64,000 nt of DNA, taken from assembly GCA_947396885.1 (NCBI GenBank), contig OX377204.1, positions 96,544,728 through 96,608,727 on the forward strand, given 5' to 3'. Positions 1 through 11,000 of the stretch are shown here, in pieces; positions within the stretch are counted from its first letter, which is position 1; every line of letters begins with the position of its first letter. This stretch comes from Heligmosomoides polygyrus polygyrus. Lineage: Eukaryota; Nematoda; Chromadorea; Rhabditida; Heligmosomidae. The position numbers and the translations under genes are program-made. The notes below the pieces were generated by a model that did no database searches, had not been told where the DNA came from, and saw nothing but the letters and a program-made list of their open reading frames with translations.

Positions 1-273
1 TTTTTAAAATCAAAAATTTATAAAATCTTCAATTTTATCAAAAGAATTAAGATATAACCTACTCGGGAGTCGCCATATATACCATTTTCACATTAAACTG
101 TACACTGGCTAATTTAAAAAATCGTTACGGTTAAAAAAATGGACATTGTGCAAAGCAAGTAAGACATATATAGAGCTTAAATTGACATTGTCTAACGAAA
201 TTAGAATTGAGTTTTGTTTAGATTTTTTTTAAAATAAAAATTAATCTTTGCGATGTGGTACTTAAGAAAAATA
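1..273. other. AT-rich flank, no gene seen
   Basis: AT-rich sequence without a convincing open frame, splice-site series or repeat end. It leads directly into the fold-back element that starts at the TA dinucleotide near 273. Confidence 0.5.
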
Positions 274-1327
274 TTAGATTGTCCCATAAGTCCTTGCAGG
301 TTTTTTTCAGCGATTCACTGCAGATTTCGCCGGCGGTCTCTTGCATAGCGCTGCATAGCTTTCGAAAGAGAATGATTTGCTCTATCAGAGCATGTATTGC
401 ATTTCTTTTTCCATCATGAATTTTGTCAATTTTTAGGTCGTTGAAGTGAAAAGTGGAAAAGTGAAAAGTAGCTATTTGCGCACTTGTTCTCTCCGCTTAG
501 GCTTGTAATTTTTTGCACAGTTTTTTATAGCACTTGGAAGACAATGCTCTGTACTACAAGAATATGTGTTGGTCCTATTTTCTCACTTGCCCTTTATTGA
601 TTTTTAGTCCATCAAATTGGGAATTCCGAAGGAGGATGGTTATCTTTGCCGACAGCTCCTGCTCTGTGGTTGGATTTTTTGGGTTGGCGTTATATACCAT
701 TGGAAAGAGAATGTCTTGCTCTATAAGAATATGTGTCGCGTTTATTGATTTCTTTCGAATGTCAACAAAATGCCAAAAAGAGAAGAATCGTCTCCACCAC
801 CAACTCCTTCTCCTTCTTCGGTTGTTGATATTCGACAGAAATCAGCGGGAGCCAATAAACGCGACACAAATTCTTACTGAGCAAGACATCCTCTTCCAAA
901 CGACATATGACACCAAGCAAAACAGTCCAACTACAGAACCGGAGTTTTGGTAAAAATTCGGACGGAAAAGTCGGAATCCCCAATTTGATGGCCTAAAAAT
1001 CAATAAAGGACAAGTGAGAAAATAGGACCAACACATATTCTTGTAGTACAGAGCATTGTCTTCCAAGTGCTATAAAAAGCTGCGCAAAAAATTACAAACC
1101 TAAGCGGAGAGAACAAGTGCGCAAATGGCTACTTTTTCACTTTTTCACTTTTCACTTCAACGACCTAAAAATTGACAAAATTCATGATGGAAAAAGAAAT
1201 GCAATACATGTTCTGATAGAGCAAATCATTCTCTTTCGAAAGCTGTGCAGCACCATCCAAGAGACCGCCGGCGAAATCTGCAGTGAATCGTCGAAAAAAC
1301 TGCAAGGATTTATGGGACAACCTAATA
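274..1327. mobile_element. Fold-back mariner-type MITE, copy A
   Basis: A near-perfect palindrome of about 1,050 bp centred near 805. The left half is repeated inverted in the right half, e.g. TTCGCCGGCGGTCTC near 327 answers GAGACCGCCGGCGAA near 1261. The ends are TTAGATTGTCCCATAAG and its complement CTTATGGGACAACCTAA (read across slightly diverged bases), and TA flanks both ends, as for Tc1/mariner elements. No transposase is encoded; open frames in both arms are mirror images of each other. A second copy at 19895-22716 is broken by two mariners. Confidence 0.85.
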
Positions 1328-2369
1328 GTTATAATGATTGACAAAAACGGTCCTGAAATACTGAAGATTCATGAATTCCCTCGTGCGTTATAGAGCGAAG
1401 GATTGCCCCGCGCTCTCGTTCTACACATTGGATTATCTGTTGGTCTGATAGTGTAATTCCTATTGTTTATAGGGGTACCAGTCTAGAAACAGCAGAAGCG
1501 ATCACAATAGAAGAGGCACTTAATTGGACCCGGACCACATAACAAAATCGAATATTTAAACCTAATTCATGAAATTGTGTTTGCTATATTCGATTCAGCA
1601 ACTGAGAATACAACTTCAGATCTGGTAATTAGCGCGTAGAAAAAAATTTTTACTTAGTAGAAGAGATACAACACCATCCTCCACTACACAACTTCAGGTA
1701 AACAGCATTTACACCTCCATCACTTGAGCATATTAATGTTCTGAACAAGTGCACAGCACAATCTCTTCACACGAACAGCTCTTTGTGTCGGAGCACTTTG
1801 TAATACACCTGAGACGCTGTTTTGACCAAAGGAATGGAAACTCTATGCTCATTTGAAAAGTGTAAAGATTTTTTTCTTTTCCGAATGTTTTCTCTCGGAA
1901 ATTTTCCCGGTACAAAATATTAAAAAATATTTTGCCTTTATTATAAAGCGTGTGTTTCGACTATGCGGTTATGTTTGCTTGAAAGGTATTCAGTATAAAA
2001 TAAAGTGTCTGTTTTAAAATTAAAAATGTCTAGTTTGAAATGGAAAGGGATCGGTTTGAAATAAAGAGCGTCCAATGGAAAAATGGAAACCGTGTACATC
2101 CTACTCGATGGTGTCTTCGTACGAAAGTTAGTGCACCTAGACGTTATTCTACTGCTCACTAGGCCATCGCAGAATGCCATTACTGCCCCTTTTAATTAAA
2201 TGTCACTCACACGACAACACCCCGTCTACGATGGATCCAAAAAAACGTCTTCTCGAGAGAAAAAATGAAGCAGAATGCAAGTGCCCCTATCTGTAAGTCT
2301 TTCAAAAACAGCTAAAAAGCTGAAAAAAACTTCAATATTTCGTTGATTAGCAGAATCTAGAGGCAGAAG
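1328..2369. other. Intergenic stretch, nothing recognised
   Basis: AT-rich sequence with short scattered frames on both strands and no supported splice series, RNA gene or repeat end. It ends at the first copy of the 13-bp direct repeat ATTGGTGAAAATG. Confidence 0.4.
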
Positions 2370-2466
2370 ATTGGTGAAAATGCTTTAACACATTTGTTTA
2401 AGCCTGGAGCGGCTGGTAGAGAGGCTGTATGTTGTTACAGGGTGTTCTGTTGCGATTAAAACTCTT

Positions 2467-2536
2467 GCGCCAGGCGGGACTCGAACCCGCATCATCTGCT
2501 TTCCGGGCAGCGATGTTCGCCTTACACCACCGGCGC
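2467..2536 (-). repeat. tRNA-like SINE head (minus)
   Basis: Reverse complement of the tRNA-like unit at 4380-4450. It has paired acceptor ends GCGCCGG/CTGGCGC, a B box GGTTCGAGTCC and an A-box-like GGTGTAAGG segment. The anticodon loop is atypical (C at the position before the anticodon), so I call it a SINE promoter head and not a working tRNA gene. Confidence 0.65.
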
Positions 2537-2734
2537 TGTTTAACCGCACGTAACATCCGCGATATCCTCCAGGTCTGTCAGCACCCACCCGTGATACGGG
2601 ATGGGCCGGCCGCTGATATCAGTATATCAGTATATATATATAGTTTATATATATATCAGTATATATAGTTTATATATATAGTATATCAGTATATCAGTTT
2701 ATACATATAGTATATCAGTATATCAGTATATATA

Positions 2735-4149
2735 TCTACCACTATATAATTGAGTTAGCTCCCTGCCCTGTAGATGGTGAGGCGTATCTCACTCAGGTTG
2801 GAAACCTGGCTGGGATACGCCCCGTGGAACCACGCGCAATCTCATGGAACCCCTTGCGACGCCTCCGCGTACCTCGCGCGGGCAACGTCTGCCGTTCAAC
2901 ATGGGATGTTGTTACAGCAGAGGACGCGTAGCGTGACACAACGGCATCTGAGCGCGTTTCTGAGTGCCTGAATCCAGAAGACGGGTTCCCTTCATCGCAC
3001 CACAACCTTCTGGAGTCAGAAGAGGAGACACCGTCGTCCTACGACGAGGGATCGCACATTCAGAATTGAGCATGAGACGCTGCTGCAGCAGAGGAAGCAC
3101 AACCTCCTCCTGCTTGACGCAGCGACATCTGCGCGCGCTTCTGAGCGTCTGAATCCAGAAGAGTGGTCCCCTTTGCCGCGCAACAAGCATCTGGAGTCAA
3201 TAGCACCGTCGTCTACGAGGAGCGACCGCATCCAGAATTCAACATGGGATGCTCCTCCAGCCGAGTAAGCACAGCCTCCTCTCTATTGACACAGCGATAT
3301 CTGCGCGCCTTTCTGAGCATATGGATTCAGAATACGGGTTCCACACGTCGCGCAACAATCGTCTAGAGCGAGAAGCGGTTCACCGACGTCGTGTGACGAG
3401 TGGATGACATTCAGAGTTCAGCATTATCCCAAGTTGAACGGAAAATTTTACCCGCGTGAGATACGCCTTTGCGCACCTCTCACGGGCAATGTTTGCCGTT
3501 AACATGTGATGTTGTTACAGCAGAGGACGTGTAGCCTCCTCCTGCTTGACTCAGCGGCAACTGCACGCGTTTCTGAGCGTTTGATTCTGAATACGTGTCA
3601 CTGACGTCTGCCTTGAGCATGGGAGGACCACTAAGGGGTGGTGGAGAAGGCAAGTAAGGGGCCTTTAGAGGGGCAGGTGAGCGACCAGAATGGAAAGGAA
3701 CAACCTGAAGGAGGGACCAGGGAGGGGAAGCCAGCAAGAAGAGACCAGTAGGGGATCAATAGTGAAAACAAGGAAGTGGGCCAGGGGATGGGACCAGGAA
3801 GGTGGGGGGGGGGGGGAAGACCAGTAAAGGCGGACCAGCAATTAGATCTAGAAAGAAGAAACGAGTGAGGGGGAAGCTGGCGCCCGGATTCGGAAGACGT
3901 GTCAACAGTGGAGGGGCCGAAGTACTGCGCAGCACAAACCAATGATGTTACTGGACGGTGTGGAGAAAATGTCTATGATGAAAGGTACCGAAGTGGTGAA
4001 CGGCTTGATGCCGATGAAGTACGCAGCAGGTCCTAGATGTTAGCGAATTTTAAGTTTGACAAAAGCTACTTTCTTTAGGTCAGTGATGGTGCAAATTCGC
4101 GCGAAGCGCGCAAGTGCGAGACACGCCGTTAGGCGTGTCGGAGCACTTG
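2735..4149 (+). mobile_element. Helitron-like element, copy 1 (non-autonomous)
   Basis: Begins TCTACCAC after an A and ends with the hairpin GACACGCC-GTTA-GGCGTGTC, then GAGCACTTG before a T, so it sits between A and T as Helitrons do. The terminal tetranucleotide is CTTG, not the canonical CTRR. Flanks on both sides are the same TATATAGTATATCAG microsatellite, so removing the element restores a continuous repeat; this fixes both ends. The 5' 870 bp is shared with the copy at 38737-39888, and the middle (3640-4100) is unrelated purine-rich sequence. No Rep/helicase frame is present. Confidence 0.7.
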
Positions 4150-4379
4150 TAGTTTATATATATAGTATATCAGTTTTGATCACAACAAAACATCCTGTAA
4201 CAACATATAGCCTCTCTACCAGCCGCTCCAGGCTTAAGCAAATGTGTTAAAGCATTGTTACTAGTAAGGTCTTCAGCTTAACCGGTTCCATGCTGACATC
4301 AGCGGCCGGCCCATCCACTTATCACGGGTGGGTGCTGACAGACCTGGAGGATATCGCGGATGTTACGTGCGGTCAAACA

Positions 4380-4450
4380 GCGCCGGTGGTGTAAGGCGAA
4401 CATCGCTGCCCGGAAAGCAGAAGATGCGGGTTCGAGTCCCGCCTGGCGCA
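4380..4450 (+). repeat. tRNA-like SINE head (plus)
   Basis: A 71-nt tRNA-like fold: acceptor GCGCCGG with CTGGCGC, anticodon stem CTGC/GCAG with loop CCGGAAA, and T arm GCGGGTTCGAGTCCCGC. The D arm is degenerate. The same unit with loop CTGGGAA occurs at 60541-60611 as a short SINE with its own target duplication, showing that this head is a retroposon promoter. Confidence 0.65.
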
Positions 4451-4498
4451 ACTGTTTTGATCGCAACAAAACATCCTGTAACAACATTGGTGAAAATG

Positions 4499-5013
4499 TT
4501 TTCTTCCCTACTGCCTAACGTAATAAAAATTATTTAATTATTTATGCTAAGTTAACGAAATAAAGTGCCATAAATAAAACACACTATTAACACAACACAA
4601 CAGCGCTATGCAAAAATTGTAGCATAGCTTATAGATGCACACGAGCATTTATCTAAATTTCAAGAGTAATTGGATTGACCAGTCTTTGATTAAGTATCAG
4701 ATTTCTCCTCATCCTTTCAGTATTTTCATCTTCTTTTTTTTTTAGAAACGAGGAAATTAGAGAAAGAAAAATATAAACCCTACTTGGAAACAAACATGAA
4801 TGAATATTAATGCATCTCTTACCATAATTCGTAGTTAGATCCGTTAAAGAAATGTAGTAGCTATTAAAGCCTGATTAAGAATAATTAAAATTATCAAGGC
4901 ACTCGCACAAACAACAAAAACAAACAAATAAGTAACAGTACTTTTTCGGATATAAAAACCGATCCGAACCAACCACCACAAGCCAAAAACAAGCGTCTAT
5001 GGAAGTTTCTTAC
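4499..5013. other. AT-rich region 3' of gene A model
   Basis: Low-complexity AT-rich sequence after the last supported exon of the coiled-coil gene. A possible short terminal exon reading V-P-stop could begin after a weak GCGAG acceptor near 4903, but the site is poor and I do not support it. Confidence 0.3.
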
Positions 5014-8000
5014 CTGAATCACGTGGAGTGCTAGGCTTCTCGTTAGATGACGGCACAGCCGGACTGTTCGAATGAGACGCAGCTTGCCTCGGAGACTGAG
5101 ATTCCGCTGAAATAATTCTTCAGGATTACCACTAAAACCTCTAACTGAACTGCGCTCCATTCCAAAGATGCGCAATCTACGGAGGGCCAGCGCGGCAACG
5201 CGACATTGGTGCGACGTCGCGTTGGACCAATGTCTGCATCCTCCCCCTCCCATTTTCAAACCCTTCCCCATTGTGATAGCATGCATATGTGGCGTTCAAA
5301 AGGAGTGTATCTAAGAGATGTATCTTTGATCAGTTGACAACTCGAACGGACACCAATTTTGCTGTGGAAAGTGCCATGAATAGCTGTAAATCTGGCGGAA
5401 AGTGAGTGAACCAATAACCCTTTGAAAGAGCTGCATACATTGGAGGCATGGATCGAGAGCCTACCTTTAGGTTTTTGTAGCATAGCCGTTGTAGCGTTAA
5501 GCATCGGGTGGCCAGCAGATGCTCTTTTTAGTTCTTCTAAACACAACGTTAACTGCATAACTTATTCCATACGTAGTGAGGCAGAACAACAGAAATAAAC
5601 TGAACCTTTCAATCGAGCGATTTCAGCTAAATTCCGCTCAGCGTCCGACTTCCAGGTATTCAAATCAAACTTGAGCTTTTCGCTCTCCTTCGACAATATC
5701 CGCGAGATCCTCTCCGATTGGTCAGCGCGTCGACTCAGCTGGAAGCAGCGGATCCTCTGACGACCAGCTGGCTAGGACGCGGAAAACAAAACGGCTCACG
5801 TCTTGGCATTCCTTCTGAGACTTCTCCAGAAGAACCGTCTTCTCCGCCACAACATCCGTGAGATGTGCTCGCATCCTATCGCTAATTTGACAGTGGGCGC
5901 ACTTCGCATTATTGGCTGAACGTTGGTATAGCTACTTCGAAGGTGTTATCGGTTTTGTCGTGTGGGAACTTACCGACATACAGCGAGTCCTTCAACTTCC
6001 TTTCGGCCCTATCTCTAGCCTTGTTGGCAAGAATCACGTCGCGATCACGTTCACTGATTTTTCTGAAACGAGGAGAAACGATCAATACCTTCGGGAGAAT
6101 GCCCTCGAACTTAAGAACATCGTTTGGATCGAAAGACACTGGACATGCTGCACGCAACTGACATACCGCGATTATTCCTAGAGCGAAAAATGACAGCTAT
6201 CTACCTCAGAAATCCATCGGCTCGTTCATCTGCTGCTTCCCTTTCTTTTATATGCAAGTCGATTCGTGCCTGAAAGGAGTAGAAAGCATTGAAAAAACCT
6301 GAGCCAATCAAAACTCCTATCACTCTATGACAGAAATCAGACTTGGCGTCTTCTGTAGAAGATGCACAACAGATCGGTGTACTGCTGACTGGTCTTATTG
6401 GCTAAATAAATGAACAAATAAAAACACATAGACAATTGCGCCACCCAAGCCCTTTCGGAGTGTGCCAGGCATTCCACTTCTTCAGGACGCTGTGGAGGCG
6501 CGTAGTGGCGTTCTACCCCCCCCCCCCCGCCCTTTAAACAGAGGCGTTGCAAATGTCTGCGTCTCACTATTTCGTATGGCACCCACTGGAATCTCGAGCA
6601 AGCCCAGGGGGTTGGGGGTGGGCGGGCCATGGGGATGTGGGGGAAGAAAGCTCGACCACCATGTGGAGGCGATGGAATGCGTATTTGGACAATGTCTTGT
6701 CGCGATCAAAACTTTAGCGCCAGGCGGGACTCGAACCTGCGCCTCCCGCTGACCCGACGGGAATGCTCTACGCCACTACACCACCGGCGCTGTTTGATCG
6801 AATGCAACATCCACACCTGGGGCCGATCAGAGCTCATCTGTATATCGGGATGAGCCGGCTGCTGATATCAGCATGGAACCAGTTATGCTGAAGAGGTCTT
6901 GATAGAAATGATTCAATTCAATTTCTTTAAGCCTCAAGAGTCTGGTATGGAGGCTGTAAGGTGTTACAACGATGTTTCGTTACGATCAAACCTATAGCGC
7001 TAAGCGGGGCTCGAACCAGCGCCTTCTGTTGACTGGACGGGAATGCTATACGTCATTGCACCACCGGCGCTGTTTCATCGAACTCTAATGGTGTACAGCA
7101 TTCCAGTCCGGTTAACAGGCGGTGCAGGCTCGAGTCCCTCCTGATGCTAGAGTTTTGATCGCAACAAGACATAGCTGTAACAGCTTACATCATCGGTACC
7201 AGCCACTTGAGACTTAAAGATGATTGAACTGAATCATTTCTATCGAGACCTTCAGCTTAACTGGTGCTATGCTAATATCAGCGGCCGGCTCATCCCGATA
7301 TACGGATGAGTTCTGATGGGTTCCACGAGGTGTGGATGTTGCGTTCGATGAAACAGCGCCGGTGCTGCAATGGCGTGGAGCATTCCCACACGGTCAGAGG
7401 GAGGTGCGGGTTGGAGTCAAGCCTGGCGCAAGAGTTTTGATCGCAACAAAACATCGTTGTAACAGCTTACACGTCCTCAAAACTCCCTGTCTGTTGGCTA
7501 CCTGCTGATTGTCAAGCTCGATTACTGCTAAACCAATTTCGTTGGTCTTGGACGAAGCCCGTAGTCCCTAGGGTTTTGATCGTTGCGTTGTTGCTTTGTG
7601 TAGTAGTTAAAAAACTTATAGAACACCATCAGTTTGGAAGCTTTGGCGGCTGAAACATCTATTGATTTGAAGAAGGCTTATGGACCAAAACGTCGTCAAT
7701 AAACGCTGAATTCGAGCATCGTACAAGGAGGTCGAAACTGCAGTACCGATAATCACGCAGAGGTTTTGACGAAGGAGAAAAGGTCATGAGATTGGATCTG
7801 GCGTTGTGAAACACTGCTAACTACGCGATTTCCACAGCTTTTTTCGAATATATCCGGGAGGGGGCAATCGTAAAGTGTCAGCTGCAGACGTCATACCATG
7901 CCACGCAACCATATCCTCTAAATTTAAAAGAAAGCCCTCGTATCATGGGACAGCAGTTGATGCTGTCGTAGAAGTTTAAGCAAGGGATTGGAGACGCAAA

Positions 8001-11000
8001 TCATTACATGCCCCCCTCCGATTGGGACAGATCCCTTTTTCATAGCGCACATCCCAGTAGATTCTCCGCATTACTTGAATAACTCGAAAAGTTCAAAGAG
8101 AAATAAGTTTTACACAAGATTTTGAAGCGTATTCAAGGATAAGTGGAAGAAACTAACGCTGAGCAGTCGATTCCTCCTCTCGACGTCGTCGATTTTTCGT
8201 TGCACCTCTTCTTTCTGGGCCTGAAAATGGAACAGTAACCGCACTGGAAGTAGCAAAAGATCAACGAAGCGGTTTGCTGAGAAAAAAGTTATTTTACGCC
8301 CTTAAATTACAGAGTATGCACGGGGTTCCCTATTCCATAGAGGGTGAAGCATAGGAAATCGTCTCAGAGCCTATGCAGAGCCATCAAAAATTAATAAAGG
8401 GCTTCGTTAGCAACCAGCGGACTTAAGTGCGCCACGCAATCTACGGGTGAAGGCAAAACGAACACGTATTTGGCCTGCATGGATGATCACACCCGCAAGT
8501 CATTGCATAGGTCAAACACGCACTCAAAAACTATTCCCTCAATATCCCGTAGAAGCAGAATGCGCAGCGAAATCCGAAAAAGGATTTCCCCACGTCGGTC
8601 CTTATCCTTTATTTGGTCAACACAAGTACTTCGGTGGGGAGCTGATGAATAAATCAGTGTTTTACCAATCACAGAAAAGCCTGGTTTCATTCCAGAGGGA
8701 AGGAAGGTCAGTGAATTGAAACCAGACTGTCCCGAACTCGAAATCCGAACCAGAAACCTGTTATCGGATGTACGCGACAGCCAGTGCCTCCTTCGACTTC
8801 GCTACCACGCACAATGATCACTGGATAGGATCCGCATTTGACTTGGTTCCGTGGGATATCAAATGAACTCAAACATGAGAGCAGCATTTCTCAAATCTTC
8901 AAACCGAGATTCACTGTTTACGCGTTGTGGCAGATGGAAGACCTTCTGGGCTCCAGTTGTTGCCATGCTACTTGTACGAAAGATGATGGCGCGCATCAAT
9001 AGGAAAACACCTAACATGACGATAGGTGACCTAAATAAGAAGCCAAGATGACCGGTATGCCCGTAATTTCAAGGCAAACAAAAGCACACAAATTCTCCAT
9101 GTCCGGCTGTCATAACACCTGGTCATATTGTCAGAATTGGTTTAATTGCTACACAGGTTTGTTACGGTGGAACAACTGACGTTCCGACAATTTCGTCGTT
9201 TTTGAAGGGCTGAATGAAGTTCGAAACATAACACCAGACACTCATCTCGGCAAAGACTTACTGCTCCAATTCTGGCTGTTTGCGATCAAGACCTACCAAC
9301 TGCGGATCCATACTGATGTTGAGTGTATAGATTGCCTGATCTCAGAGCTCGCACATCGAGATGATTGCCAAAAACTCATTGGTGGTCGAAATGCACTCGC
9401 TTCGGTTATTCATTGTTGGATTACGTTCTCGAATTCAGAAGGCTTCTAGGGCCTTTCTGGGACCGATCTCACTTTCACGTAGCAACACCGTGCATTTAAT
9501 ATTAAAGTCACATCCACGTTGGACTTCCTGACGATGTTTAGCGAGTAGGGTTACCAAGCTACGCTTTTGCTTATCGGCAAGGGGTTCCCTGATGCGAACG
9601 CAAAGCGCCCTCCCCGTTGCACTTATATTTAGCTCCCCACTAGTTAAACACAAATTCACATCTATGTGTCGCATCAGGGAACACATTGCCGAACATCAAG
9701 TATGGATTCACATTTGCAAAGAAAGGGTCTGAAGCGTATCTCTGAACGGGGAGAGCGAGTCATATGGGAAGAATCCCCACACTCAGTTAGTATAACGACG
9801 TGTTTACCTTTGGCCAAGTCGTTAAACCCAAGCAGTAGGGGGAGGGGGATCCTTGAAGTTACAATGGAATCGGCGCCTTACGAGTTCCGGGGTCTTGTAC
9901 GTTCGCGATGCCACTGTCGGCAAGTGGCTCAGGATCTATTCTAGTCCGGGGGCCACATAACTAAAAGGTATTATATGTAATAAATCCACTTGAGACTTAC
10001 CCTGCGGCTCCTACAGAACAACATGAGAGCCAGACAAGAAAAGTCATGAAGAAAAAAACTAAAATTACATTTGTTGCGGTTGTAAGCAGGCAAGGTTGTG
10101 TGCCCTCCTCACCATGTTAGATCCTGTTATAACATGTCAGGCGGCGGTCAGCAGGAGGCATGCGGCTTCATGCGCCCTCCCCACCATGTTATTAGATCCT
10201 GGTTATAACATGTCAGCCGGCGGCCAGCACACGGCATGCCTCCATTCTGTCGTTCTTTGCCCGCCGAGACGGTTGTAAACCGCGGCGTCTTTTTTTGCTT
10301 GTTCGATCGTTTTCGGTTTCTTTTAGGTTCCAGTTCTCTAGGAGCCGCTCAGTAAGTTTCAATTCATTTTGTTGCCTACTTTTTAGTTATGTGCCCCCCC
10401 CCCCCGGACTAGGATAGATCCGTGGCTCAGAGCACGGTGGATAGTGACGTTGATTCACACGAGGGTGGTCGAGGGTTCGATTCTCCTGCTCTTCTGTACT
10501 TTTCATTTCATCTGACTGGTTAAGATTTGAAAGAATGCACTGAAAACGTTTGAATCAATCAGTTGAAATGCAAAAATGCAGCAGCGCAGAAGAATCGAAC
10601 CCCCGACCTCAGTCATGTAAAGCAACGTCACTACCAAGCCAACGTTACCAACGTCACTGCGCTCCGAGACGCTTGCCGGCAGAGGCATCGTGGGCGTACA
10701 AGAGCTTGGAGCTCGTGAGGCGTCGATTTCATTGTAACTTCAAGGACACCCTACTCCTTCGGTTTAACGACTTGGCAAAAAAAAACGCCCTTTTATACTA
10801 ATTGAGGGGCGGAAATTCTTCCTATATGACTCGCTCTCCCCTGACACACGTAGGAAACATTGAAGCTGCCAGAGTTGGAGAAGGAAGTCTATGGCGAGAT
10901 GAGTGTACAGTCTTAGGTTTCGAACTTCTTTCGGACCTTTTGAAACGACGAAGTTATCGAAACGTCACGTGCGAATAGATTTGCTCCATCGAAAAAAACA

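Larger units (their letters stand above)
2370..4498. mobile_element. Fold-back tRNA-SINE composite with 13-bp target duplication
   Basis: Exact direct repeats ATTGGTGAAAATG at 2370-2382 and 4486-4498 bracket a composite. Its left part is the reverse complement of its right part: each carries a tRNA-like head (2467-2536 minus, 4380-4450 plus) plus the shared linker GATCGCAACAAAACATCC and a segment containing CCAGCCGCTCCAGGCTTAAG. The junction is an AT-rich TATATAGTATATCAG microsatellite into which a Helitron-like element (2735-4149) is inserted. Without that insert the composite is about 690 bp. The duplication length fits target-primed reverse transcription; that the inverted dimer moved as one unit is inference. 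Confidence 0.7.
9725..10850. repeat. Fold-back element related to 45658-46938
   Basis: The left part has GGGTCTGAAGCGTATCTCTG, GAGCGAGTCATATGGG and GTCGTTAAACCCAAGCAGTA. The right part has the complements (CCTACTCCTTCGGTTTAACG, TATATGACTCGCTCTCCCC). The arm includes a tRNA-like stretch TGGCTCAGAGC ... GGGTTCGATTCTCC. A poly-G-ended element (9932-10421) interrupts it inside the GTGGCTCA motif. Confidence 0.6.

Noticed and set aside
4380..4450. Functional tRNA gene
   Set aside because: The anticodon loop lacks the usual U before the anticodon, and the D arm is poor. The unit occurs as parts of SINEs with target duplications.
5256..5430. An additional exon in the coiled-coil gene
   Set aside because: Candidate acceptors exist, but the reading frames hit stops or need a non-matching phase. 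Joining 5465 directly to 5106 keeps the frame.
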